Numbered from the stretch's first letter, positions 24,591 through 39,100 are shown. The stretch: DNA of 64,000 nucleotides from Euwallacea fornicatus (GCF_040115645.1 NC_089562.1:2976001-3040000), one strand, 5' to 3'. Numbers and translations: made by a program. The notes: generated by a model not told the origin, from the sequence alone.

Positions 24591-27500
24591 TGATAATTTC
24601 TTTATTGAAAGCAAGATGTGGTTTTCAGCCTTATATAGAAACTTTTCTATCGTTAAATCTCATATGATTTATTTAACAGCTGTGAAGAAAGTATTACAAA
24701 AGCTTTCAGGGAAATTACCAACGAATGATAATCTTCCACAGCTTTTAACGACTTTAAAAAAACATTTCATTCGCCATTCCTTCAAGAAAAATTTACACGC
24801 CATAAGTCTTAGTAATACTGTCTTAGTAGTTATATACTACAATATTTAATACACTATAGAAGCACTTTTAATAATGTTTGATCTTATTCCTATCAAAAAA
24901 AGACGACAATAATTAAAATGTTTAATATTGCAAAAAAATAGTTTTTGAAATAGTATAGTATTGTGTTAATTAAACTCTCAGTGAACACAACAAAAATAAT
25001 ACATATAGCAGCTTTTAAAACAATATACAAGAGTACATGAATATTTTAAATTTGCAAGTGAATAAATAGTAAGGGAAGCAGAAAAAAATTTAATAAATTA
25101 TAAACATGACAGCTAACAGATCTATAAAATTTATCATTCAATAACAAATCCCGGTAACGTAATTTAAGTATACTAGCCGATGAGGGACGTACTTCAAAAT
25201 TATCACGCTAGTTGTACACATCCTGCTTAACAATGACAAATTTACCTTCAGGTTACTAGAAGTTCAAGTAACTCTTCAAATCGTATCTAATCTCAATTTT
25301 TCAAATTAACCAAATATTTAGCTTCAGAGTAACGTTTTATTATGGCTTAGTCATTAATCTCTACGTATTCGTGATTGTTTAAATAACTCCTAATTATTTG
25401 AAAATACGTAAAATATGCCTGCAAATCATTAGAAAGTGAAAACTGAAAAAAAAAAGATTTGCTGGCTAATTTAAAGGGAAAAATGTATCCTTTAAACCGA
25501 GTCCTCAGAATTGCGTTAATTCTACATCTGAAGTAACGTCAAAATTACCTTACAAAACTGATGTTGACTATGACCAGTGCCGTCACTGAAATATGGTCTC
25601 GATGATTTTAAATCTTTTCTATTACTGATTTCAAAAACCAATTTGCCGTATATATCTTCTTTCTGACATTAACCCGAACGCGGTAAAACTTCATCATCAA
25701 CGGTCGATACACCATAATTCCTCCAAAATAATATAATTTTCATCTGATCTTTGACGTTTGAAAATTTTATGAATTTCATTCTAGCACTAGATTCATGAAG
25801 TACTAATAGATTCATAAAAAGGGATGTTTCAGGTAAAAAGAAATGCGCTAATCTTGGATATTTCCAGAAAGCGCTTTGCCATCCTGTTTTGGAGAGAGAC
25901 ATTGCAAATAGAATGTTTTTCACCTAAAAACGTGCAAGGAAAAAAACGCAAAATGCGACAAACATCGTTTAATTTCACCTCATATTTCATATTGTAATTG
26001 TGAGCTCATATACAACTGGATAACAAATATGGTTAAAAATAGCCATTGAAAATGCCACAACAAAATGCAGGACGTCCTCTTTAGCTTACGTCCAAAACAG
26101 TGCCAACATTGCTACTCAACCAAATAAAATTTTAGGACATATTATTCACTTATTTATCACAGAGGACTTTTTTGAGTCACATCCCAAATATTTTCTGGAA
26201 AGTGGGCGTTGGAGCTTTGCCAAAGCTCCGGCAAACGAGATTTAATCGTGGATTAAGTGGGACTAATTGTTTGCTGGTACTCTCTTATAGTACGTCAAGA
26301 AGCGAATTTTAGTACTGAGCTCGAGGGAGATTTATCCCGAAAACTTAAGATTTAATGAAAGTTAGAAATCAATCATAATTTATTATTAGACCAATATTAA
26401 TACAATTTATATGTGAGAAAGCTATATACATCCAAAGATACTTATCTACTGGTATGGCCGCGCAATTTATCCTTGTGGCACGTGCTTTTTCCTTCAAAGC
26501 GCCTCCAATACATAAAAATTTAAACGCGCCCGGTTGCAATATCCTCCCCGACCATTGAACACTCAAAAACCCAAAACATTTTTGGCTCGTAACATTTTAT
26601 GATAAGATACGAACATCGGCAACATCGCCGTGACATCTCAGCAGCATCGGCGCATAGCTCATGTTACCTGTAGGGGGCGTCGTCCTTTTATAGGCACAAG
26701 CGTCGACTAGCCATTGCCCAGCGACGCCGATATCATGCGTACCTGAGTAAAAACACGTTGCCGGATTTCACGTTTTCTCCAGATTTCGGAGAGTTTTCGG
26801 CAATGGATTTCCAGAAATAAATATTCTGTTCGCTGACAGAAGTGCGAACGTTTGGATAAAAATAATTGTGTTTCGTGGGAGACACCATCGTATTCTTACA
26901 TGGAAGTAACATTTGGAGGAGATATCCTAAATCGATGTGTGAAATCTCGCCAAGGACCTTTTCCTCGAGGAGCTGAGATGTCGCAACGTTGTTAATTAAT
27001 AATTATTTCTACGCACGTTCAAATGGCAAAAGGTTGCTAAACTGGGAGTCAATGGTTTCAGACTATATTTGCTGGCTGGTTTCGCCAACTGTAATTTTGT
27101 ATGAAATTTCACTTTCATTCAGTGCTTCATATAAATTAATGGTGCAGAATATGCCACAAGAAGCTTCACTAGATTTCGGAACATTTTTTTTTCTGATGAG
27201 AGTGTGCCGATTCTGTTCTTTGAATTTTCTTGTTCTAGCAAATTCAAGTTCTAATCTGAGTATTTATAGTATTTATTTATTATTCAGTTTCTTGACCCAG
27301 ATTAGATTTAGTACCAATGTCTTTATACATCAGAGCACATCATTTATTCTGAATTTGTGGTATTTACCCGGTTTCACTGGTTTGAGTTGGGGATGGTAGC
27401 GACGGTTAACAATAGAATTTGGTTATCGAAATTCTTTGTAAAATTACGTGAATGACTCATTTCTATAGTTTTAAAACATACAGAAAAGTATTTCATAATG

Positions 27501-29907
27501 ATTTTCATAGCAATTTCAACGGGCCGACCTTGTCGAAGTGAGCCAGTTAATATGTAGTGAATATCCAGACTAACCTTAATTATTTTTACACTCGTTTGAA
27601 AAATCTGGAAAACTGGATAGTATTTTTAAAACGAGATATCGGTGGGTCATCCAGGATACAAAGTGTCAGTTATTTAATGGTATACTGTTGAGGTCTTACA
27701 TCTATGAAAATTCGCTGAAAACAAACTGTAAGAATAACAAAATTCTTATATCGCACTAGTTTGATGTGCACTCTAGTACCCTCGACAGCATTTGTCTTTT
27801 CGCGCGTGCATTCCAGTTTCCTGGAAATATTTCAGTTAATACCTACACTCGTCTATTTTTACTCTAGAATGTGGAATTCAAAGAAACAGTTGGGTCCTTT
27901 TATCCGTAATATTTGACGATATTGACGATCCAGGGATAAAGTTTCCATTTAATAATTATTGCGCCGCCAAGCCGATAATTTTCTTTCCCTCTGATCATCG
28001 ATTTGATTTATTCGTTTTTCCAATGAATGCTTCAAAGTTCCACGTCTACGCAAATATCTCGGATTTTATTTAAAGTGTCGTAATCGGCTTCAAAGATGTG
28101 CATCGACGCAGTGTGCTGGCAAATGTTCATGGAAAAAATAGCTTCGTTTACGCATTCACGCAGTATCTCCCTAAGTCGTGTGACACACTTCGAGCTGAAG
28201 TATGGAAATTACTTATAATTCAACTTTATTGCGGTATTTTTTCCGTTACATAATATGAGAGTAAAGTGGGGCAAATCTCATCTGACTCATCTACGAAGTT
28301 GAAGGCCAAAAGTCTACAGTTGCAGGCGGCAAGATCGTGGGAATGCTCATACTTCTCGGATTCCTTCCTCCCATCTTCGCATCATATGCGAACCATCTCT
28401 CTAAATCTGGGAAAGATGGTGCCTACGGCGCTTGCTCAACCGCCGATAATTCAATTTACCTTTTTTCGCTACAACATTTTACATATTGGAATAATTTCTA
28501 GTTGATGGAACTATTCGTTCTCAAGCGACTTGAGGTCACAACATAGATTTTTTAATTATTGAAAATTACTTGAAAATAGCGATTCCTGAATGGTAAAGGA
28601 AAAACGCCGTCTTTGAGGTTTTTATATCATTTCTGGTAATCAATGCATTTCTCCCAAAAATATTCTAAGACATTGCTTCTAAGTAAAGCTAAGGTTTTCG
28701 GCATCTAAAAAACGAATTCTGATATTAAAAAATCCCTATAAACCCCGAACTATAAAATTTTTGAAAAAATCAATGACCCCTAAATCTGCGGACTTCTGCG
28801 GCTGGAAAACTAACGTTTCAATGCATTTTTCAAAAATTCTCTAATCGAGACATGTATTTTTTCTAAATTTATGCTTATACGTGCACTTGTGTCGGCAAGT
28901 TGATGTTTCGTTTTCTTATGGCATATACATAAACATTAATGCTCATATTGTGCATAATTTCTTCGTCAAATTTCATCTCCATGAACTTGAAAAACCTTCA
29001 ATGATAGAAAACGTGTACAAAAAGGAATGCGAATAACCTAATTTCAAAAATATACAGAGAGTATCATTTTAAATTGATGTGACGTAAAAATTAACTTAAA
29101 AACAGTTGGAGGCAACATTTTAGGTTCCCTGTACGAAGGGGGAACTTAGAAAGTGATGTCATGCGATACCTCAAAAACGGTTTGAGGTATTAAAGTTTAA
29201 GTAGCTACTACTTCGTAACCAGTGGGGCAAATCGAAGATATTCGATAATCGTCCAATATCCATAACGGCGAAAACAACAAAAAAGCTGCTGTTGAAAAAT
29301 AATAAAACTGGTCAGATCATCTTCTGGACATTGGAGGAAATCTGGATTATTTTATCGCGATAAAAATCATATTTTCATCAAAGCCAGGAACAGTTCAGTT
29401 TATTAAGTTTTTTTTTATTGATATGAATGGACGGAGATCAAATGTTCCCAAGGATCATTAAAATCATCAGTTAAAATCTCCTCGATACGGTAATATCTAG
29501 AATACCGACAAGCCTTAAAATGCGATTAGGCCCTTGAGGACCCTTTTGGCTCCCCGCAATTTTCGGAGCTATATTCGCCTTGTTTGACTCGATATTTCAT
29601 CTTCCCAATCTCCGTAAACATCTGCTTTTTTTTGGCATAGTTGGTTGTTTTCGAACAGCAAATGAGAGGAATAAGTCCATCATCAGCAACAATAACAGTA
29701 AAAATAAATCCTAAGCCCCTCTCCTACGACGCTCGACTCTTGCTAAACTCGTCTCCTCTTTATAGCAACATCCTGTCAGTGCTGAGTTTTATCTTTAAGT
29801 GTTTGTGCACTTTAACTGCAATCGCTTTCGCAACTGCCTGAATTACCTTTCCATCGGCAAAGTGTCTGAAGAATTTCTCCCGCCGTGAAAATTCACAAAA
29901 CTCGATT
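24591..29907. other. intergenic, upstream of paramyosin
   Basis: No gene recognised. The 136-aa open frame at 26989-27399 is hydrophobic but has no motif, upstream signal or splice context. The 2 kb before 29908 is the likely place for paramyosin muscle enhancers, but I could not pick out a convincing cluster by eye. Confidence 0.4.
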
Positions 29908-29917
29908 CTATTTATAA
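29908..29917 (+). promoter_or_regulatory. Prm: MEF2-consensus/TATA-like site upstream of paramyosin
   Basis: CTATTTATAA matches the MEF2 consensus YTAWWWWTAR exactly and also resembles a TATA box. It lies 238 nt upstream of the paramyosin ATG. MEF2 control of paramyosin is established in Drosophila; use of this particular site is inferred. No good initiator was seen at the right distance, so the transcription start is unresolved. Confidence 0.5.
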
Positions 29918-30154
29918 GCCCCCAGTCCTTCCAAAATATAGTGAAATCCTAAAAATTCTCAAGCGCGCGCACTTTTTACTTCCCTCACTCCGCCTTTAAA
30001 CTTAACTCCGGGCGTCCAAAGCGTCGCGACGTTCATACGAACGACGCACTGCCCGACTGCCACGCGCGGTTCCCATTTTGGCCAGTGCTCCGACCTTAAC
30101 TGCCCATTCGAAACAAACGAGTAAAAGGGCCCAAAGTACAGAAAAATCAGCAAA

Positions 30155-33100
30155 ATGGCCGCATCTGCCAGTGCCGTATCCAGGAGCTCCAAATACTCCT
30201 ACAGGGCCGCCCAAGGAGGCGCCGCTGACGTCAGCATCGAGTACAGCGCTGATTTGACCGCTCTGAGCAGGCTCGAGGTAAAGTTATACTGAGTGATAAA
30301 AATGGTGATTATGTAGGATATCGGATTTCCGGTTGGTGCAAAATTTTAGTGACCATCTTTGGTGATCGCGTTGAATTTGTGCATCGGGAGTGCAACGTCG
30401 CAGGATTAAGCTAGAGGTCGATTGGTGAAGCTTGGGGTTCGGTATGGAACCCTGAAATCCACTTTTTTGGATGATAATTCGTGCGAAGGAAATTAAATTT
30501 AAGTCCTGCAGATTCAGTTTTAACTTCATTGAAAACCCCATTTCCATTTTTTTCCAAAAACAACTATCGAAAAAAAATCACCAGGAAAGTAACTCTTCAG
30601 TATTAGAAATCTTAAATGCGCATTGAACTGAAGCACTGAAATTATTTTTCAGGACAAAATTCGTCTTCTCCAAGATGACATCGAAGTAGAAAGAGAACTC
30701 AGAGGAAGAGTGAGTAAAATCGAATATTTGGCTTGCATAAGACCCTAAATTTAACTTTGGTATTTAGTTTGCCGTTAACCAATTCGTTTTGCTTCTTCTA
30801 AAATGCTTCAGCGAATTTATTGCTTCGCATTGTACCGCTTGCCAGAGCTTCTTTAAAATGCTTTGGGGAAAGTGTTGCGCCCTCATAATATGCCGTGATA
30901 AGTGACGCTTTAAGGAAGCTAATTTAGCGTAAGTTTCAAGGGAAATCTGGATCCTAAATTGCATGTTCGAACAGGCTGGAACTCGAAAATGTGGGTATTC
31001 ATTACAGATAGCCTGAATTTAGAGTAATGAATCAACACGAGGTTAGCAATGGTGCTATTTTAAATTTTGGCAAGGTGCTTTTCCGATTTAGCTCATGCTG
31101 GCCCGTCTACCTCGTACTCTGTTTCACTTGCAGCTAAAAATATCACTTCGCTATGAAAAAACGTATTTTTTTCCGAAGATATTTGTCACACAGCTGTGAA
31201 TCGGAAAGTGTGTCAGCTCAGCTATTAACTGAAATTTTCCTGGAGGTTTTGCTCAATGATCTTTGATTTTCTTAGTCACGTTTCGCATCAGGAGTTTGTT
31301 CTGATTCGTCATCTGGCTTTCATTTTTCATCTCACGTTTGAGCCTTAAGCCTTTAGGAATGAGGTATTGAGTCCTTGACATTCGTAACCTTGATCGTGCT
31401 GATGAGGGTTACTGACCTTTTCTGAGTTGTAAACATAACATTTTGTGTGTCATTTTGAGGATGATGAACGGACAATTGAGGAATGACCCCGCGGCACTGG
31501 AGAGGCTGTAGGGCACTATACGTCTGCTATTTTCTAGGTCTTAACCCGTGCTACCGCACCGAACGATGGCCCCAATAATGGAATTAAAAATTCAAAAATA
31601 CCGATTATGATTTCAGGAATTTACCGCTACTGAAATATTTCTGTAGGTAACCTAAATAACTGTGTATTTTTAGATAACACTTTCTCTGGGGCACAAAACA
31701 CCAGGAATCCTTTACAATATAATTCCGCCTAGCCTCTTCCCATGTATTTGGTGTGACTCGTGATACTAATATAACATTTACGTGGGCTTTCTATTTGAGT
31801 CAGCCGCAGGAATGTGACAGAAAATGACTACGACACATTAAAAAGTCACTAGTAGTCATTAACAATCACAGGCCAAAACTATTTCATTCGTATAAACCAA
31901 ATCTCCGATTTTTGTCTTGACTGACCATCGAGTCCTTTAGAGAATCGACTATGAAAAGAGCAGTTACGTATTGCTGTTTAAGAAAAACCTTAATAGAAGA
32001 ACCGATGAAACATGAAGAAAAGAGCATAATAATAGTTCTCCTCGAACAAATTCGCCTTTTTTAAATTCAAGTTACCGACGGACTTCATTAAGGACCTGTC
32101 GCGATCAGATGGCGGATATTATATTGATCAACCATGCAATAGTCATCTGCATGATAATAACACTTCAACACGATAGTGTCTTGCGTGTTGTCCCACCCCT
32201 AGAGCTCAAACCACGAGAGAAGGACAAAAGGAAAAATGAGTATATTAATTTTTTAACCCTTAAGGAATGATGAAATCCGAGAGGATTCAAGATATTTAAA
32301 AGCCAAAAATAGATAGAGAAATGTGAAATTTTAAAGATAGAAATGAAGCAGCTAAGGAGGGAGATGTTTGATAAGAGGGCACGAAGGAGGAAGGTGAACG
32401 TACACCAACTCGTTTGTGGAAATCGGCTGGGAAAATACGATGAGAATATTTAGACGAATGCAAAAAATACGCATAAATGCACGCATAACGCATGCATAAA
32501 ATATAGAAATGTAAACATTCTGGGACATAGCGTTCCCCTGTTTCGAGGACTCGAAATATGAGTACCTTAGTTTTGTTTGGCTATATAATAAAACTGATGA
32601 TGATGATGATGATGATGATTATGATAATAATGATGATGATGATAATGATGACGATGATGATGATAATGATGATGATGATGATGATGATATTGATGATAGG
32701 ACAGTGAAACTGTGTTGAGTACCACATTATAATAGACTTGGAAGCGAGAGAAAGAATAAAAAGCAAATATCCCTACAATTAGGGGTCTAAAGAACGATTA
32801 GGGAATTTGAAGCTGAGCAAGGTCACCACACATAGAGAACCAAAAGTTCCTCGTTTTTGAGTACTTTGAAATATTCTGAGCTTATTTCATGTAACGTACC
32901 CATGACTAAATTCAATAGTTTTTGAAAGAAATTTTAAAAAATAGAAATAGCGATAGAACTACCAATACTTAATAAAATATCAAAACAAATTGCTTTGATC
33001 TAAGGTATGAAACGTTCGAACTGTGCCGTGTTTCCTTCCTGAAAGAGGGCAACCCGCAATACAAATTCCCCGAGAATTTTTCCTGGCATTTGAAGAGGTA

Positions 33101-36100
33101 TTTGTGGAGTTTCCTAGAAATTTTTATTTTTTATCTCTACTATATCGTTAGGCTTATTTAAGTGCACCCGATGTTTCAGATGTCCCCATGAAAAAAAATC
33201 CATAGCGATGAAATCAGGCGATCTAACAGGCCACCCTAATTGCCGTATTGCGCAAACATTTATATATTTGCGCAATAAGGCAATTTATAATATGGCAATA
33301 TGGTAGATTGTGGGAAATAGCAAAAATGTCCTAATGTAGTTTTTTTTTAAGCAAGAAATTCGCAAGTAACGCAAACTATATAGAAGGAGACAGAGGACAA
33401 AAGAGCCGATGAGCACTTCAAATATAAAAGTACAGTTGGCAGCACTGAATACAAGAGAAAGAAATATAATGAAGTTGTAAAATGGAAAGCACTTTCCACG
33501 GAGTAGAAAGTTTGAGAGGAGTTTGTAAGAAATAATAGAGGAAATAATATTTTTTAAATTTACCGCCATTAAAAAAAAGATAACGAAGGAAAAGAGCGCA
33601 TCAGAAGATGCGTTATTCGTATGACGAAGGAAATAAGAATCCTAAAACACAGATAAAAATAATTAAAAAAAAAGTATTAAAAACTGAGAATGAAAAAAAC
33701 AAGAAATAGAAAACAATCATTGTTCGTTGAGGGTGACCTAGATTTTCGTATAAAATCCAATGATCGACGTCATATTTTTGATATAGTCAATACATAGATT
33801 TTAGCAATTTGCTTTAGCTACAAGCTTATTTTTAATAATCATTTACTCAATTACTCCTAATTACTAATAGCCGAATGCTCAACCCAACAATCAACTTAAT
33901 TTGACTCTAAAATGAGGATTTTTTTATTCCAGATTGAACGAGAAAAGGCTGACCTCAGCGTACAAGTTATCCAGCTGTCTGAACGTTTAGAAGAAGCCGA
34001 AGGTGGGGCTGAAAGCCAGGTACTGTTTTCCATCTCTAGCCACAAGTTCTAGTGTTACTGACTATTTACTACGTTTGTTTTTTAGTTTGAAATTAACAAG
34101 AAACGAGACACTGAATTGCTGAAACTGCGCAAACTTCTCGAAGATGTGCACATTGAGTCAGAAGAAACCGCCGCCATCCTTAAGAAGAAACATCAGGAAA
34201 TTGTAGTTGACTTCCAGGATCAAATCGATACTCTTGCGAAAGCCAAATCAAGGTAAATGCCAATATAATGGACAAAATGGGAAGTAAAACAGTCCAGCAA
34301 CTCAATAATTACTCATTACTCACCATGAAAATATCTCTAAAACCTGTAGGAGTGGCTCGTTGGGTCACGATCATTTTTGTATATAAAGCCATTGTTGCTT
34401 TTCTCTACTCGGCGTTACGAATCTACTCCATTTTAATGTAGCAGTGTACTGATGAAGACATCAATCAGCTTCAATTCGCAAACGTCCATAAATATATTGC
34501 AACATTTTTGAGGAATCATAATTCTCATTAAAGAAAGGACCAGAATCCGGGAACTAACTGCTATATCATCATAAAGGCTGAAGAATGCCGCGACAGCATA
34601 CATCACGGAACTAATGAAACTATTGAACGAACCTACAATCCTTATGACTGATTTTTAGTATTATTTTTATGTCCAAAAAGGTCGTTTGTAACGCGAGTAT
34701 GATTAAAATTCAACCGTGTAAACCTTGCCGATTCGCATCAATTACTTTACTGGCAATTGAGTGGGTTTGTCGCGCGCTACAAGACAATCCACTAAATACC
34801 GGAGGTAACATATCATGGAGATATTTCAGGGAGCGATAGAACTCTGCAATAAAAAAATGCTAATAAACCGACGGTCGAAAATTCACAACTTCGATATACA
34901 GGGTGACGAAATTTCACGCCTTTTCACCAACACGTTCAACAGTTTTTATGATTTTATTTTCGTTTATATTTATCGTTATTTTCGGAAATTCGCTCAAATT
35001 TTTGCAGAAAACTACGCCGGATGATTGTTTTTTTCCTTATTTCGTTTCAATTCATAATTTGCATCGATAAATATTTTGCAAATTCTACGAAAATGGTTAA
35101 AGACGCGAAAATTCTGCAAGAAACCACAACGCGAAAGAACTGAAAACGGAACTTAAATTTGGTATGAGGTCTCATACAGGGTATTACAAAAAAATATACA
35201 AAGCATAAAATAATACGCGCCCCGACAAGCATAACACCCTGTGAATGGCTATCAACGATTATAACATCTCGTTGGGGACTGTCTTAAGCTAAGTAGGTGC
35301 ACGAAAATTGAAAAATTCAATTGAAAGCATGCGAGAAAGCCGCAAAATGCGAGAAAAAATGCGAAATTTTGCCACTCTGAATATCTAAAATGGTGCATTT
35401 TCTTAGATTTTTTAATTGTGACTTTTTAGCTAACTTTTCCTTTAATTTTGCCATTATTCAAATTAAAAAAGCCTCTTTCCACCTTTTAATCAACGTCGGT
35501 GCTTCGTCATTATTAGTATTCTTAAATCTTCACATCTAGCCAGGTTTCTCATTCCTTGAAGTATTTTTAATTTAGATTCAAGGTTAATACTACTCGAAAA
35601 CGCAAGACGGATTGTATAACTGACCTCCATATTGCCGAGGTAAAATTACTCATAACCGTTAAACAAGATGTTCCTCGAATATCAGTCTAAAATAAATCCT
35701 TTCCTAGGGGAAGGTTTGTTATTTCAAGAAAATTTTCAATTCGTGTCGATCATCATCTATTCAGTTTCATCAAATTTTAATCGAATCGACAGAAAACCTT
35801 TTAAATATGTTCGGTTTTATTGATCTTCGGGGGAAGACCGACAAGAAAAAAAAACTCAAAATTTGGTCACTTTTTGGTCAGCCGCAAATGCGCAGCGATA
35901 GCCGTTGATTCGTTCAAAGCCACTTTGAGGAATTTTCAGAAGGAACAAATTTGGAAGTAATCCTCATCGATATTTTCTTTGCCCCAGTTATACATGAGGT
36001 TAAGATACAACATGTGCAACGGCATCAACGGCAGACACCTGAATTTGAAATCTGTTCGAAAATTAACTGATACCCGCTATGAACACTATGAATTCTATGA

Positions 36101-39100
36101 ATATAAAACAATAACCAGGCATGAACAATTCGCCTTCTCTCGGTCGCAGTCGTTTTGTTATAAATAGATTCCTTGAGGACTGCTCGCCATATTTGTCCTG
36201 GATACCATTCCATTTGGCCAACTAATAGTTTTAATCAGCTCCTGAAAAATTCAGATTCACGTTTTATCCAGTCAGACCAAATGCTGCTGGATTTCCCAAC
36301 TGCGACCAAAACCCGTCAGACCAGCATTGCCGAATGTCGGAAAAGGTTTCTCGGTGTGTCAAGATGTAAAAGTGCACTTCCTCATGCCTTTCTCAATAAA
36401 ACCAATATAGCACATGTGGTGTTTTCCTTGTGGAACTACATTAAATGTAATTTGCTTCCTCTTGGTTACTCAAAGTTGAAATTAGGGTAATTAAGGAGAG
36501 AGTATTTGTTTTTGCAGTAGTTAAATGCACAGATTTTCGTGTTATTATTAGTGAAAATGTATCCTTCCTTGGGTCTCTTGGGTATCTTGTCAATTATTCA
36601 AAAACAAACTTGTGCATCTGAAAAGGGAAGAAATGCCTCCTTTAGGCCCTCATTGACTCAAGTTTTGGCGCGCACGTTTTTCACAAATATCTTTTAGAGG
36701 AACCTGAAATGTTGCTCATTGCCGATTTGAGTGTATCAATTTTTTAAAAAAATCTGATTTTTGTGATGATTTTTCTTTGCAATTTGCGATTAAATTACCA
36801 AACTAATTAGCCTCCAAACCCAAGGAAAATAATCAAATTTGCAATACATCAAAGCGAGAAAAGTTCCTTACTGATTTGACCCCTAATTCCACATCATCTC
36901 ATTTGCAACTTTCTCAATCATTCCATAAACTTCTACCAAAACCTGCGATCTTAAGTCTCACCATCTTCCCAAAATACTCTATAAACACGACGGAGTATTT
37001 TTGGAAGCCGAACAAACAAGATTGAATAACCGGCGTTCCAGTTATTCGGATATTTTAGTTATTTTCGTAAAGAAAATGAGATCCTTATGTTCTCTGCGAA
37101 TGACAAGATCCAAAATTTACAAGCGATCCTTGCTGATTCCAGAGCTGAAAAGGAAAAATCCAAGTTCCAAACTGAAGTCTACGAACTCTTGTCCCAAGTG
37201 GAGAACTTGAACAAGGAGAAACTGATTTCGATCAAGCACTCTGAGAAGTTGGAGATCACCATCACTGAGCTGAACATCAGGATCGAGGAGCTCAACCGCA
37301 CCGTTGTTGACATCACCTCTCACAAGCAACGCCTCTCCCAGGAAAACATTGAGCTCACCAAGGAGGTTCAAGATCTCAAGGTACCAGTCATATACGGTCC
37401 ATAATTCGTCTCTAAACAACTTGCCTTTTAGGTCAACATCGAAAACTTGATCTACCTTAAAGGTCAATTGGGCAGTCAGCTCGAAGATGCCCGTCGCCGT
37501 GCTGAAGACGACGAGAGGAGGAGGTCACTCTTGGAAGCCCAACTCCACCAAGTCGAGGTCGAACTGGAATCCGTTAGGGTGCAACTTGAGGAGGAAAGCG
37601 AAGCCAGATTGGACCTTGAACGTCAATTGGTCAAATCCCAGGGAGAAGTTCAGGTCAGAACGAACTTGCTAATGGAAGATTATGGTCGTTGAAAATATTT
37701 TTGTTTTAGGTATGGAAATCTAAATTCGAAACTGAGGCTGCCGCTCGTGCCGAAGAAGTGGAGGAATTGCGTCGCAAATTCAACGCTCGTCTTCAAGAAC
37801 AAGAAGAGCACATCGAAGCTCTCCTCGTCAAAGTCAACAACTTGGAGAAGCAGAAGTCTCGCCTGCAATCGGAAGTCGAGGTCCTCATTATTGACTTGGA
37901 AAAGGCCAACAATACCGCCAGGTAATCGTCAATGTTTTTCAAACATTTTGCAGAGCTAACAATTATGTTTTATAGGGAACTGCAGAAACGCGTGGAACAA
38001 CTCGAGAGGATCAACATCGACCTCAAGAGCAGGCTAGATGAAACTGTCCAATTGTACGAGCAAAGTCAAAGGGACTTGAGGAACAAAGTCACCGAATTGC
38101 AACGCACGGTACACGAGCTGGACAAAACCAGGGAATTGAAGGACGCTTTGGCCAGAGAGAACAAGAAATTGGCTGGTGGGTGCTGCTTTGGATTAGTGCA
38201 TATGATGAGCGGACTTATATTATACTTTTACTTATAGATGACTTGGGTGATGCCAAGATCACCATCACCGAACTCACCCGTCGCCTCCATGAACTGGAGT
38301 TGGAACTCCGTCGTCTTGAGAACGAGCGTGATGAACTCACGGCTGCCTACAAGGAAGCTGAAGCTGTGAGTATATCAGTTATTCAAAAGTAAATGAAAGC
38401 AGGAGATGGGACTTGAGATAGGAAACAGAAAATTATTATTTATTTTTTATATATTGAATTCGTTTTATTTCGATACATCGCAGCAGATATGAATGCCCCT
38501 TTCTACCATTACCAATGTTGAAAAACAGATATTTTTCTATCATCGAGGTGAGTGCTAGGCATGAGTTTCGTGAATGGACAGTGACATAACTTGTAATTTT
38601 TTACCAGCAAAATTTGCTCAAAATTTTCTTTCCTTGAACATTTTTACATGTGAGTCTAAGAGAATTAGCCTGATTATGCTACGCTTTTTATTTTTTATTT
38701 TTTTCGAAATATCTTCTAACGATAAATATTACCATTAAGAGTCTTTCCATATATATATATTTTATATAGAGAAATATTCCTCAAGCGTTAAAATGTTTTA
38801 ATAATTTCGTGTACCGAAAAATGTCTGTAATTCTCTGTTACGCCACTGGTTTTCCATTGCGGTAGCTATTAAGGGTCTTTTCATGAGAGAACAGTAGCGC
38901 GGCTTGTGCATTGAATTAATCAAAATTTCTCTTAAATTTTTCTTTTAGTTAGCCCCGTTATGTGTTACGTCTCTGGCTCTAGTGCTATTTACGCAGCGCG
39001 ATATTAAGATAATCCAAGATAAAGAAAAAACAGGATGTTTCATGCAAGCAACTAGTATTTTCAAAAAACATCCGAATAACTCAGAAAATAAATTAAAAAT

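Larger units (their letters stand above)
30278..33932 (+). other. paramyosin introns 1 and 2
   Basis: Apart from the 57-nt exon 2 (30653-30709), this 3.6 kb is intronic. It holds a GAT microsatellite (32595-32699) and a transposase fossil (33175-33245). First introns of muscle genes often carry enhancers, but none was recognised here. Confidence 0.5.

Noticed and set aside
26989..27399. 136-aa hydrophobic open frame as a membrane protein gene
   Set aside because: No motif, no promoter or polyadenylation context, AT-rich composition that favours Phe/Leu/Ile codons by chance.
32581..32766. Poly-Ile open frame on the minus strand
   Set aside because: It is the reverse reading of the GAT microsatellite.
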